From contig JAGCZA010000027.1 in NCBI GenBank assembly GCA_017960525.1, forward strand, positions 22,971 to 86,970: a DNA stretch of 64,000 nucleotides, read 5' to 3'. This document shows, piece by piece, positions 36,193-43,681 of this stretch. Position 1 is the first letter of the stretch. Every line of letters starts with the position of its first letter. The notes under the pieces were generated by a model. That model made no database searches. It saw nothing but the letters and a program-made list of their open reading frames with translations, and was not told where the DNA came from. The translations under genes and the position numbers were made by a program. Source of the DNA: Prevotella sp. Its GTDB lineage: Bacteria; Bacteroidota; Bacteroidia; Bacteroidales; Bacteroidaceae.

Positions 36193-38796
36193 TTAAAATG
36201 ATGATTCATTCTGTAGTTGTCTGGATGCTTCAGCCATAATGCTGATGACGGTGGCGATGTCGGCTACATCGACTTTGCCGTCACTATTCACGTCGGCAGC
36301 CGCGCTTTCTTCCCCATTGGCCATCACAGAGATGATGGAAGCGATGTCGGCCACATCGACCTTACCGTCGCTGTTTACGTCGCCCTTGATGTCGGTATTC
36401 GGGAGTTCCAGCGGGATGAACGCCTCCTGCGAGGCCAGGGTTGCATAGACGCTGAAGGGACTGAGTTCCGTGCTTTCCTCTACGCGGAGGAAGCCCCATT
36501 GGCCGTTCTGCTGGGCCAGGACATAGTCGCCGGCATAGAGCGAGAAGGGTGTATAGGTGCCGCGAAGCCTTGCCGTGAGCGGACTGGTGGCGAAGCCCAC
36601 TTCGCCCTGTCCCGTAAAGGCCACTTCACCCTGCGCCTTTACCAGAACAGGCGTATGGGCGGGAATGGCGGACAATTCCTCCACATCGAGGCTGGCGTTG
36701 ATGGCGTAGGCTTTCACACCCTGGGGAATCTCGGCATTGAAGGGGAGCATCATCAGTCGGTAGCCGTCAATCGTCGTGGTGAGCGTGATGGCATCGGCCT
36801 GGAAGGAGCGGGCAGGCCGGAACGGGCCTCCCTCGGTGGAGAGCACAAGGCTGTGGCACAAATCGTTGTGAACCAAGTTTGCGCCTTCAGAACTGTATTC
36901 CGGCAGCCAGACCACACGGTTACTGCCTTCCAGCCACGGGAACTTCGACGGGCACTGGGTGCAGGCCGTCAGGTCGAGACTGGTGCAGGCCGCATCGGCC
37001 GTGAAGTCGAGCACGTTGCTGTCGTCCTCCACGTAGGCCCCGGTCAGTGTGGCGGCGTATGGCGCGAGCGGCCCTGATGCCAGATAGACATCGCCGAAGG
37101 TGATGGTCAGCGTCGACGACCAGTTGTTGTTGGTCATCGATATGATGCCCTTGCAGCCGTCGGTGAGCGTCTGGGGCGACAGGTCGAAGACCAGGCTGAA
37201 GTTCTCGCGACGGCCCAAGTCCAGGTCGCCATAGTCGTGGGAGGCCACCTTCCCCTTGCCATTCACGTAGACCAGCGTGGTCTTAGCCGAACTGTAGTTC
37301 AAGGTCGACGACATCGTCTTCACCTGCATCACCAACTGGCTGAAGCGGTCGCTCAGGGCCACATAGCCGCTGGAAGTGTTGGTGCGCGAGGAGATGAGCG
37401 GGTTGCTGTGGTCAAACGTCTTCGTCTGACCGCTGAGCTTGTACGTTGTTCCGAAATTGGTGTTCGTGGTGCTCATATCGTCGAGACGGTCGAAGCGCGT
37501 CATAGTGCCCGTCATATCGGAAGGCTGGCGGTCACGCGAGCGCACAAACAGCACGGTGCACACGCTCTGGGCGGCGATGGTGGCCGCAGGGCGGCACGTC
37601 TCTTCCTGGGGTTTCAGAGTGGTGCCGGTGAAACTTCTCGACTTGCCGGTGGTGTAGAGCTTGCCGCTGATGGTGTAGAAGGGCAGGTCGAAAGTGGCGG
37701 TGACGGCCTCGTCGGTAGCATTGGCCATCACGGCCACCACGGTGTCGCCCGTCTGCGACAGATAGGCCGACCCTTCGAGCGGCGTGTCGCCCCAGGTGGC
37801 GTCGATGCGCGTCATACCAGTGACGAAGCGGGCGAAATGGGCCATAATGTAGCCGCGCTTGGTGACGGTGCCCGACGACGTGCCGCGCTGGCCGTCGCCG
37901 AGCATACCGTAATAGCGCTTGGCGGAATAGTGCACCCAGGCGTTGAAATCGCCAATCATACACGTGTTGATGGCACGGAAGAAGTTGAAGAAGTCTTTCG
38001 TGAAGTCGAAGTTGCGGGTGTTGTTCTCGATTTCGTTCCAGTTGATGAGATACTCCGTCATCCACAGTTCCTTCCCTTTCTTGCCCAGGTTCTTGTAAGA
38101 CGACTGGAGGCCGCCGTACTGGTGGCCGCCGTAGATGTCGAAACAGGGCAGCACGTCGCTCTTGTTCAGGGCGTTGGCATACGAGTCGCTCACGCCAAGC
38201 GTCTCCGGCGCCATAATCTTGCAACTGATGCTGCGGCCATAGAGTTTCACGAACTCGGCAATCTCGCTGGCCGACCACAGGCATCCGGCGTATGTCGCCG
38301 CCCAGTCAGGCTCGTTCTGGATGCTGATGGCGTCAAGTTCCACGCCGTTCTGCCGCAGATACTGCACATAGTCCTCCAGATATTGCGCATAGTCCGGCCA
38401 GTTCTCGCGTTTCAGTTTGCCCGTGGTGCCGTCGCTGTTCTTGGCATTGCTGGTGCCGTTGGTCTTCCACTCGGCAGGCTGTCCCCAGGGCGAGGCAAAG
38501 ACAATCAGCCCCATCTGCTTGGCCGTCTTGGCCGTGGAGAGCGACTGGCTCCACGCACTCTCGCCGATGGGAATATAGAGGCGCATGATGTTGCAGCCCA
38601 CAGTACTGCCCTGGCCCCACACCTTCTTGATCTCGGTGTTGGACATGTGGCCGTAAGTGAACTGCGGCGAGCACACGAAGCCGCCGAAGCCGGTGATGTG
38701 CTGGTGCTGCTGCGTGGCATCGAGCCGCACGGTCTGTGCCCCAGCGCCGATGCTAAAGAAAAGTATAAATGCCAAACTCAGCAGAATTTGCTTCAT
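36193..38796 (-). CDS. GH30 (subfamily 8-like) xylanase with C-terminal dockerin-like repeats
   Basis: 867 residues from the ATG at 38796; the frame opens earlier, but a TACCTTTG -7 element (38834-38827) lies there. Signal peptide, then a GH30 barrel (about 20-430): QHITGFGGFVC, acid/base Glu in ISIQNEPDW (about 162) and nucleophile Glu in LWMTEYLIN (about 247). A beta-sandwich/CBM region follows, with a further unassigned domain. The C-terminus has two Ca-binding dockerin-like repeats, GDVNSDGKVDVADIASII and ADVNSDGKVDVADIATVI. Cleaves (glucurono)xylan backbone. Dockerin-type repeats in Prevotella do not imply a cellulosome. Confidence 0.9.
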   Translation of the reverse strand: MKQILLSLAFILFFSIGAGAQTVRLDATQQHQHITGFGGFVCSPQFTYGHMSNTEIKKVWGQGSTVGCNIMRLYIPIGESAWSQSLSTAKTAKQMGLIVFASPWGQPAEWKTNGTSNAKNSDGTTGKLKRENWPDYAQYLEDYVQYLRQNGVELDAISIQNEPDWAATYAGCLWSASEIAEFVKLYGRSISCKIMAPETLGVSDSYANALNKSDVLPCFDIYGGHQYGGLQSSYKNLGKKGKELWMTEYLINWNEIENNTRNFDFTKDFFNFFRAINTCMIGDFNAWVHYSAKRYYGMLGDGQRGTSSGTVTKRGYIMAHFARFVTGMTRIDATWGDTPLEGSAYLSQTGDTVVAVMANATDEAVTATFDLPFYTISGKLYTTGKSRSFTGTTLKPQEETCRPAATIAAQSVCTVLFVRSRDRQPSDMTGTMTRFDRLDDMSTTNTNFGTTYKLSGQTKTFDHSNPLISSRTNTSSGYVALSDRFSQLVMQVKTMSSTLNYSSAKTTLVYVNGKGKVASHDYGDLDLGRRENFSLVFDLSPQTLTDGCKGIISMTNNNWSSTLTITFGDVYLASGPLAPYAATLTGAYVEDDSNVLDFTADAACTSLDLTACTQCPSKFPWLEGSNRVVWLPEYSSEGANLVHNDLCHSLVLSTEGGPFRPARSFQADAITLTTTIDGYRLMMLPFNAEIPQGVKAYAINASLDVEELSAIPAHTPVLVKAQGEVAFTGQGEVGFATSPLTARLRGTYTPFSLYAGDYVLAQQNGQWGFLRVEESTELSPFSVYATLASQEAFIPLELPNTDIKGDVNSDGKVDVADIASIISVMANGEESAAADVNSDGKVDVADIATVISIMAEASRQLQNESSF

Positions 38797-38826
38797 AGTC
38801 GTTGCGTATAGTGTTATTTTTTGCTG

Positions 38827-38834
38827 CAAAGGTA
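38827..38834 (-). promoter_or_regulatory. Promoter -7 element of the xylanase/esterase operon
   Basis: Minus strand TACCTTTG, about 30 nt before the ATG at 38796. No good -33 element at standard distance. Confidence 0.55.
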
Positions 38835-38942
38835 TCGCTTTTAGCCCAAAACCGCTTTCTCTGTTGTTGCACTATTTTTTCCCAATGTTGTAAATTTTCG
38901 ATTTGCTCGGTGAAACCACCCTGTCGACGACTATGCGCAGCA

Positions 38943-38990
38943 GTTCCCCACCCCTTTAGGGGCGGGGTGGCCATTAGGCCGGGGCGGGGT
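38943..38990. repeat. REP-like G/C-rich palindromic element (copy R2)
   Basis: TTCCCCACCCCTTTAGGGG followed by CGGGGTGGCC and GGCCGGGGCGGGG; related to the element at 41860-41915. Confidence 0.7.
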
Positions 38991-39060
38991 TGATTGGGGG
39001 GCTGAAGAATTCCCCTCCGTCCAGCCTTTGAAACCCCTCCGGGCAGCCTCCCATTTTGCT

Positions 39061-39115
39061 CCGTCCTTTCTCATCAATTCTCTCGAGAATTTGCGAGAAA
39101 GGACGGTTCTTTTTC
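39061..39115 (+). terminator. Isolated terminator-like hairpin
   Basis: Perfect 12-bp stem CCGTCCTTTCTC (39061-39072) / GAGAAAGGACGG (39095-39106), inner palindrome AATTCTC/GAGAATT, followed by TTCTTTTTC on the plus strand; flanking GCCTTTGAAA/TTTCAAGGC extends it. No plus-strand gene lies upstream, so it may end an unannotated small RNA. Confidence 0.6.
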
Positions 39116-39293
39116 AAGGCTTGCCCTATCCTCCCTCAAAGTTTGAACGAAGCAGGCTCCCGACACCCCCGCTCCGCCCTCTTTTCCAGGAGAAAGCGGG
39201 AAATGCCCTATCTCACGGGTTAAATAAAGTTAAATTTTGGACGATTGTTTCTGTTTTCCCACATTTCCCTGCCATTATCTCGCCCAAAAGCAT

Positions 39294-39301
39294 TATTTTT
39301 G
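39294..39301 (+). promoter_or_regulatory. Promoter -7 element for the secreted CHB_HEX-like protein
   Basis: TATTTTTG at 39294-39301; leader about 75 nt, AT-rich, to the ATG at 39381. Confidence 0.5.
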
Positions 39302-39380
39302 CACCCATATTTTGAAAAAACTACCAAAGACTATTATATCTATAACAAATTAACTTTTACTTTATTTAAACTAACATTTT

Positions 39381-41384
39381 ATGAAAAAGAAACTATTTAC
39401 TCTTTTGACGCTCGCGCTGGCAGTATGCAGCGGGGCGTGGGCAGCTGATGTCTACAAAATCTCATTCAATGGCAAGAACGAAGAATTTAAGAATGGAGAA
39501 TCAGTCACTGCAGGAACTTACTTCTCATGGAATTCAAGCAAGCACAACTTTAACACAAAGTTTAATGGCTGTACTTATGATGGTGTGTCCTACACTTCTG
39601 GTTTGAAGATGGAAGGTGACACAAAAGTTTCTTGGACTTCAACAGCCGAAGCTACAGTTACAATCGTTCAATCAAAATGGAGTGAGAACACTATTAAACT
39701 CGATGGTACAGCGCTTGAATTAGCAAGTGCGGAAAGCATAACAGGTGGTTATGTTCATACTATAACTGATGTTGCTGCCGGTTCACATTCAGTAACGAGA
39801 GGAAGCGGTGAAAATGGAATATTTGCAATTATAGTTGAATACACGGGAACAGTTCTTACTCAGCTTACTGCTCCATCAATCACTTTCGATGCTACGAGCG
39901 GCGAAGTCACCATCGGCGCTGTGACTAATGCCACAAAGGTGACCTATACCACTGACGGAAGCGACCCAACAAGCGAAAGCACCGAGTACACGGCTCCTTT
40001 CACTGCTGCAGACGGTACTGTAGTAAAAGCCATTGCCATCGGCGACCAGACGGCCTACTCCAACTCTGACGTTGCTTCAGAGACCGTATTGCTGGAAACC
40101 GCAACCATTGAGACTCCCGTCATCAACCAGTTCAACGGAACGGTGGCTATCACCTGTGCCACTATCAATACTACCATCAAGTACAGCATCGACGGTGGCG
40201 CCACCTATCAGGACTACACCCGTGCATTCACCTTGTCTGCCGACGCTGAGGTAAAGGCTAAAGCCATACGAGGCAGCAAGGAGTCGGAAGTGGCAACAGC
40301 AGCCGTGACTGTAGTACCGGCCAACCCTGCTACAACAAAGACCATCCTGATGGGCTTTGGTTCATTCACGGTAGATAGCAATAAAAAATATATTATGACG
40401 GGTAATGCTGGTGATGCTGCCGAGGGATATACTCTGACTATTGACAACACAGGCAAAAGTTGGAGCGAACTCACCAATACAAAACTCACAATGACCCAGA
40501 ACGGCAATGTGGAACGCACGGCCATTAAGTTGTCTAACGGAGCAAAAAACATTCTGACTCTTCCCACAGGCGTAAAGGCCACTCGAATCACCATCTATAG
40601 TGTCATCAACAGTGGCTACAGCGAAACTGCCAGGACATGTTACTGGAAGGAGTTCAACGGAGAAAATATCGATGGCAGCAATGTGCCTATGGGTGCATGG
40701 AACGATGTGACCGACAGAACTACCAATCCCGATGTGCGCGTATTCCCGCTGACTGGCGAAGAGACCGAAATCACATTTACCAACGCCGGCGAACAGCTTG
40801 GTTTTGTCATCGCCCTTGATGTCATTGAGGCTCCCGTTGCCATCACTCCCACTTATGCCAAGACTACCTACGTCACAACGAAGGTTCTTGACTTCTCCAG
40901 CGTTGAGGGTCTGAAGGCTTACGTTGCTACCGCTGCTTCGGCTGGCAAGGTGACGCTGAGCGAGGTGGCAGCCGTTCCCGCTGGCACACCGCTGATGCTC
41001 ATCGGCACAGCCAATACTGAGTACACCGTGCCCGTCACTGCTACGGCTACTGCTCCTGCCACGAATATGTTCCGCGCCGGCGACGACGGCACGACGGTGT
41101 TCGACGGCTCGACCTTCGACTACATCCTGTACAGCGACGGCCTGTTCTATCAGATTGGCAGCGGCACCGTGGCCAGCACAAAGGCTTATCTGCACTGCGA
41201 AACCGACCCGACGACAAGCGGCTCACGCTCACTGGCCATCAGCTTCGGCAACGAGACCACGGGCATCAGCAACGTGAACGCAAACGTGAAGGAAAACAGC
41301 TACTATGACCTGCAGGGTCGCAGCGTGGCTCAGCCTCAGAAGGGTCTGTACATCGTGAATGGAAAGAAAGTAATCATTAAGTAA
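39381..41384 (+). CDS. Secreted protein with CHB_HEX-type beta-sandwich repeats and sorting-like tail
   Basis: 667 residues. Signal peptide MKKKLFTLLTLALAVCSGAWAA. Residues about 25-155 form a galactose-binding-like domain; about 160-310 hold two chitobiase/beta-hexosaminidase C-terminal-like repeats (VTYTTDGSDPTSESTEYTAPF, IKYSIDGGATYQDYTRAF); the rest is beta-rich. The tail is YYDLQGRSVAQPQKGLYIVNGKKVII, shared with other secreted proteins here. No catalytic motif recognised; likely a surface glycan-binding or structural protein by its place between xylan genes. The first third is more AT-rich than the remainder. A 58-residue peptide gene follows 20 bp later. Confidence 0.7.
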   Translation: MKKKLFTLLTLALAVCSGAWAADVYKISFNGKNEEFKNGESVTAGTYFSWNSSKHNFNTKFNGCTYDGVSYTSGLKMEGDTKVSWTSTAEATVTIVQSKWSENTIKLDGTALELASAESITGGYVHTITDVAAGSHSVTRGSGENGIFAIIVEYTGTVLTQLTAPSITFDATSGEVTIGAVTNATKVTYTTDGSDPTSESTEYTAPFTAADGTVVKAIAIGDQTAYSNSDVASETVLLETATIETPVINQFNGTVAITCATINTTIKYSIDGGATYQDYTRAFTLSADAEVKAKAIRGSKESEVATAAVTVVPANPATTKTILMGFGSFTVDSNKKYIMTGNAGDAAEGYTLTIDNTGKSWSELTNTKLTMTQNGNVERTAIKLSNGAKNILTLPTGVKATRITIYSVINSGYSETARTCYWKEFNGENIDGSNVPMGAWNDVTDRTTNPDVRVFPLTGEETEITFTNAGEQLGFVIALDVIEAPVAITPTYAKTTYVTTKVLDFSSVEGLKAYVATAASAGKVTLSEVAAVPAGTPLMLIGTANTEYTVPVTATATAPATNMFRAGDDGTTVFDGSTFDYILYSDGLFYQIGSGTVASTKAYLHCETDPTTSGSRSLAISFGNETTGISNVNANVKENSYYDLQGRSVAQPQKGLYIVNGKKVIIK

Positions 41385-41404
41385 AGAAAAGGAGGACTAA
41401 AACA

Positions 41405-41581
41405 ATGAAAAAGACATATATCAATCCCGAATTGAATGTTATCAACGTTCATACACAGCAAATGATTGCCGATTCTCAGGCCGGCATTGGCCAAGGCACG
41501 AAGGATGGCGGTTCTGCTGCCTCACGCCGTCGCCGTAACGATTGGGACGACGAGGAAGAAGAAGACGAGGAAAATTATTGA
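41405..41581 (+). CDS. Small 58-residue peptide, Arg-rich/acidic C-terminus
   Basis: Begins MKKTYINPELNVINVHTQQM and ends with SRRRR, then DWDDEEEEDEENY. A strong Shine-Dalgarno (AAGGAGGA at 41388-41395), rare in this genome, sits at good distance from the ATG. It lies 20 bp after the secreted protein gene and ahead of a hairpin (41659), so it is the last gene of that unit. The N-terminal MKKTYxxPxxxV...Q.M form recurs, as I recall, in small Prevotella/Bacteroides proteins of unknown function that look like leader-core precursor peptides. No maturation enzyme is adjacent. Confidence 0.7.
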   Translation: MKKTYINPELNVINVHTQQMIADSQAGIGQGTKDGGSAASRRRRNDWDDEEEEDEENY

Positions 41582-41658
41582 ATGAAATAGTTTTAGCCCC
41601 GCCCAATTCGTGAGAACCTGGCGGCGCGTTAATAAAGTGAATTATTAAACGTTTTGAA

Positions 41659-41693
41659 AATGCCGCTGCTCCGTGAGGAGTGGCGGCATTAAA
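41659..41693 (+). terminator. Terminator hairpin after the small peptide gene
   Basis: Stem AATGCCGC (41659-41666) / GCGGCATT (41683-41690) with inner CTCC-GTGA-GGAG; followed by AAAT rather than a T run, so termination strength is uncertain. Confidence 0.55.
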
Positions 41694-41745
41694 TATGGGG
41701 TCTGTGTTGTTTCCTGTGAATATGACGGACTTATTGCTGTTTTTC

Positions 41746-41783
41746 ACTCCCCTCCCTTCGAGGGGAGGGGTAGGGGTGGGGTC
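41746..41783 (+). repeat. REP-like G-rich palindromic element (copy R3)
   Basis: CTCCCCTCCCTTCGAGGGG then AGGGGTAGGGGTGGGGTCTG; nearly the same as the second half of the 31272-31374 copy and the first half of the 63.6-kb copy. Confidence 0.8.
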
Positions 41784-41840
41784 TGAACTCGGCTTTTGCC
41801 GCTTGGCTCGCCCAAGAACATCCTGTCTGAGTGAGAGATA

Positions 41841-41931
41841 GTCACCCTCACCCCCAGCCCCTCAATCTACCCCGCCCCGGCCTTACGGCCACCCCGCCCC
41901 TTAAGGGGTGGGGAAAGGAAGGGGAGGGGCT
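41841..41931. repeat. REP-like G/C-rich palindromic element (copy R4)
   Basis: CACCCCCAGCCCCTC, then CCCCGCCCCGGCCTTACGG and CCCCGCCCCTTAAGGGGTGGGG, ending GGGGAGGGGC. Combines the two sub-types of the family. Confidence 0.75.
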
Positions 41932-42025
41932 TGCACACGTCGGTAGTTACCCACTCGGCTCAACATTAAGCCTTAAATATGTGCTGTATCGGAATCCGGC
42001 GTGCTGTCCGAATGGCAAACAGCTG

Positions 42026-43660
42026 TTACTCAGCCGGACAACTATAGTCGAAGCAGTCTACATCGATGTAGCCGCCGGGCTTCTTGGTGGCGTAGTTGAA
42101 GATGGCAAACTTCGAGCCCATAAAGAAGCGGCGGTAGTCGAACACCATACGGTAGTTCTTGGTGCCTATCTGTGTCCATTGCTCGCCGTCAAGGCTGTAG
42201 TAGAAGTTGGCGGCATCGTGGTGGCCGGGCTGGAAATCGCCGGTGATGCGCAGATAGAGGTGGGAGGTGCGAGGTGAGAGGTGGGAGGTCAGTTCCACGA
42301 TCTCGATGACCTTCTCCTCAACGTTGGTGACGGCCTTCTCGCGGTCGGTGAGGCTGACCTTCTGCTCGCTCATCTCGAGGACATACTTGTTGCCTTTCTT
42401 CTTCACCGTAAGCACGCCACTATCGCCGTTGAAGGCAGTGAAGCCGGCGCAGTCGCCGTCCTTCATCTTCGACACGTCGATGCTGATGCTGCCGCTGCAC
42501 GTGGGGCCTTCCATACGTTGCGTGAGCGTGTTGGGGGCCAGATAGAGGTTGGGCACCACGCGGTTGGTCTTCAGGCGCAGGAAGCCGGGACGTTCCGCCA
42601 GGCTCCAGGCCGCGTCAATCGGGTTATGGTTCCACTGCCAGTGCAGGCCCAACTTCTTGGCGTCGAAGTTGTCGGGCAGGACAATGCCCTTCTTCGGCAT
42701 CCCGCTCTTGTAGGGGCGCATCACGTCGGGCACCTTGCCGTTCTCGTCGCCGAGCATCGGCCAGCCGTCAATCCAGCGCACAGGACTGAGCGTCAGCACG
42801 CGGCCCACGCCGCCACGATCCTGGAACATAATGCCGTACCAGTCGCCATCCTCGGTGTCGACGATGGTGCCCTGTGCCAGATAGGAGAAGCCGCCGAAGT
42901 CGCTCTCCAGGATGACTTGCTTCTCCCACTTCTCAGCCTTCAGGTCGTTGGTGCGGTAGCACACCTCGCGGCGGTGGCGGCCCTGCCCCCAGACGTGGCT
43001 GATGAGTTGGGCGTAGTAGGTGCCTCGGTGCTTGATGACACGGGTTCCCTCCAACAGTCCGCGCTCGTCTTCCTCACGCTGGAAATAATGGCGCAGACTG
43101 CCCTCCACAACACCTTTCAGGTCGCGGGTCAACTGGCACATTTCGCCCGTGCCGAAGAACACGTAGGGCGTGCCGTCGTCGTCAAAGAACAGCGTGGCAT
43201 CGTGGAAATGGCGCAGGCGCGAGTGGATGGTCCAAGGGCCTTCGGCCTTCGGGGCGGTGAAGATGTAGGTGTCGCCCATCGGGCCTGACTCGTTGGGAGC
43301 CAACAAGGCCCAGAACTTGCCGTCGTGGTACTTCAGCGAAGTGGCCCACTGTCCGCGTCCATAGACCGTTCCTTCCTGCATATCGTATTTAGGCGAGTCG
43401 GTCAGTCGGTCGAAGATATAGCCCACCGTCTCCCAGTTCTTCAGGTCTTTCGAGGCCATCACCGGGGCGCCAGGCATCAAGTGCATAGTGGTTGTTACCA
43501 AATAGAACGTATCGCCCACGCGGATGACATCGGGGTCGGGCACATCAGCCCAGAGCATAGGGTTGGCAATCTTCCCTTCGTGCAGGGTGGCATAGTCGTC
43601 GGCTCGCATCGCTGCCGACTGCAGCAGCAGGGGGAGAAGCAAAAGGAGGATTCTTTTCAT
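42026..43660 (-). CDS. GH43 family beta-xylosidase / alpha-L-arabinofuranosidase
   Basis: 544 residues from the ATG at 43660 (an upstream TTG frame is less likely). Signal peptide MKRILLLLLPLLLQSAAMRA. Five-blade GH43 propeller (about 20-310): NPMLWADVPDPDVIRVGDTFYLV with the catalytic Asp, and further conserved GQWATSLKYHDGKFWAL and SHVWGQGRHRREV. A C-terminal beta-sandwich (about 325-544, LHWQWNHNPIDAAWSLAERPGFLRL) is the common GH43 partner domain. Removes xylose or arabinose from (arabino)xylan oligomers. A heptamer tract (42257-42291) lies in the C-terminal domain. Last gene of a three-gene operon. Confidence 0.9.
   Translation of the reverse strand: MKRILLLLLPLLLQSAAMRADDYATLHEGKIANPMLWADVPDPDVIRVGDTFYLVTTTMHLMPGAPVMASKDLKNWETVGYIFDRLTDSPKYDMQEGTVYGRGQWATSLKYHDGKFWALLAPNESGPMGDTYIFTAPKAEGPWTIHSRLRHFHDATLFFDDDGTPYVFFGTGEMCQLTRDLKGVVEGSLRHYFQREEDERGLLEGTRVIKHRGTYYAQLISHVWGQGRHRREVCYRTNDLKAEKWEKQVILESDFGGFSYLAQGTIVDTEDGDWYGIMFQDRGGVGRVLTLSPVRWIDGWPMLGDENGKVPDVMRPYKSGMPKKGIVLPDNFDAKKLGLHWQWNHNPIDAAWSLAERPGFLRLKTNRVVPNLYLAPNTLTQRMEGPTCSGSISIDVSKMKDGDCAGFTAFNGDSGVLTVKKKGNKYVLEMSEQKVSLTDREKAVTNVEEKVIEIVELTSHLSPRTSHLYLRITGDFQPGHHDAANFYYSLDGEQWTQIGTKNYRMVFDYRRFFMGSKFAIFNYATKKPGGYIDVDCFDYSCPAE
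42257..42291 (-). repeat. Heptamer tandem repeat inside the GH43 gene
   Basis: Five 7-bp units on the plus strand: GAGGTGG, GAGGTGC, GAGGTGA, GAGGTGG, GAGGTCA. They encode LTSHLSPRTSHL, a peptide typical of TCTCACC-type simple repeats that enter Bacteroidales genes. Confidence 0.85.
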
Positions 43661-43681
43661 GGGAATCAACAGGGTTTATGG

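Larger units (their letters stand above)
38835..39293. other. Intergenic region with repeat and hairpin
   Basis: Carries a G/C-rich palindromic repeat (38943-38990) and an isolated terminator-like hairpin (39061-39115). No protein gene is convincing here; a small RNA ending at the hairpin is possible. Confidence 0.5.
41694..42025. other. Intergenic region with REP-like elements
   Basis: Between the peptide unit and the convergent GH43 gene; contains REP-like copies R3 and R4 and no gene. Confidence 0.6.

Noticed and set aside
36200-36395. Cellulosome dockerin
   Set aside because: The two Ca-binding repeats look dockerin-like, but Prevotella-type organisms lack cohesin scaffolds and none is seen here.
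37237-38811. 524-residue plus-strand frame
   Set aside because: Shadow of the GH30 xylanase, which has both catalytic Glu motifs on the minus strand.
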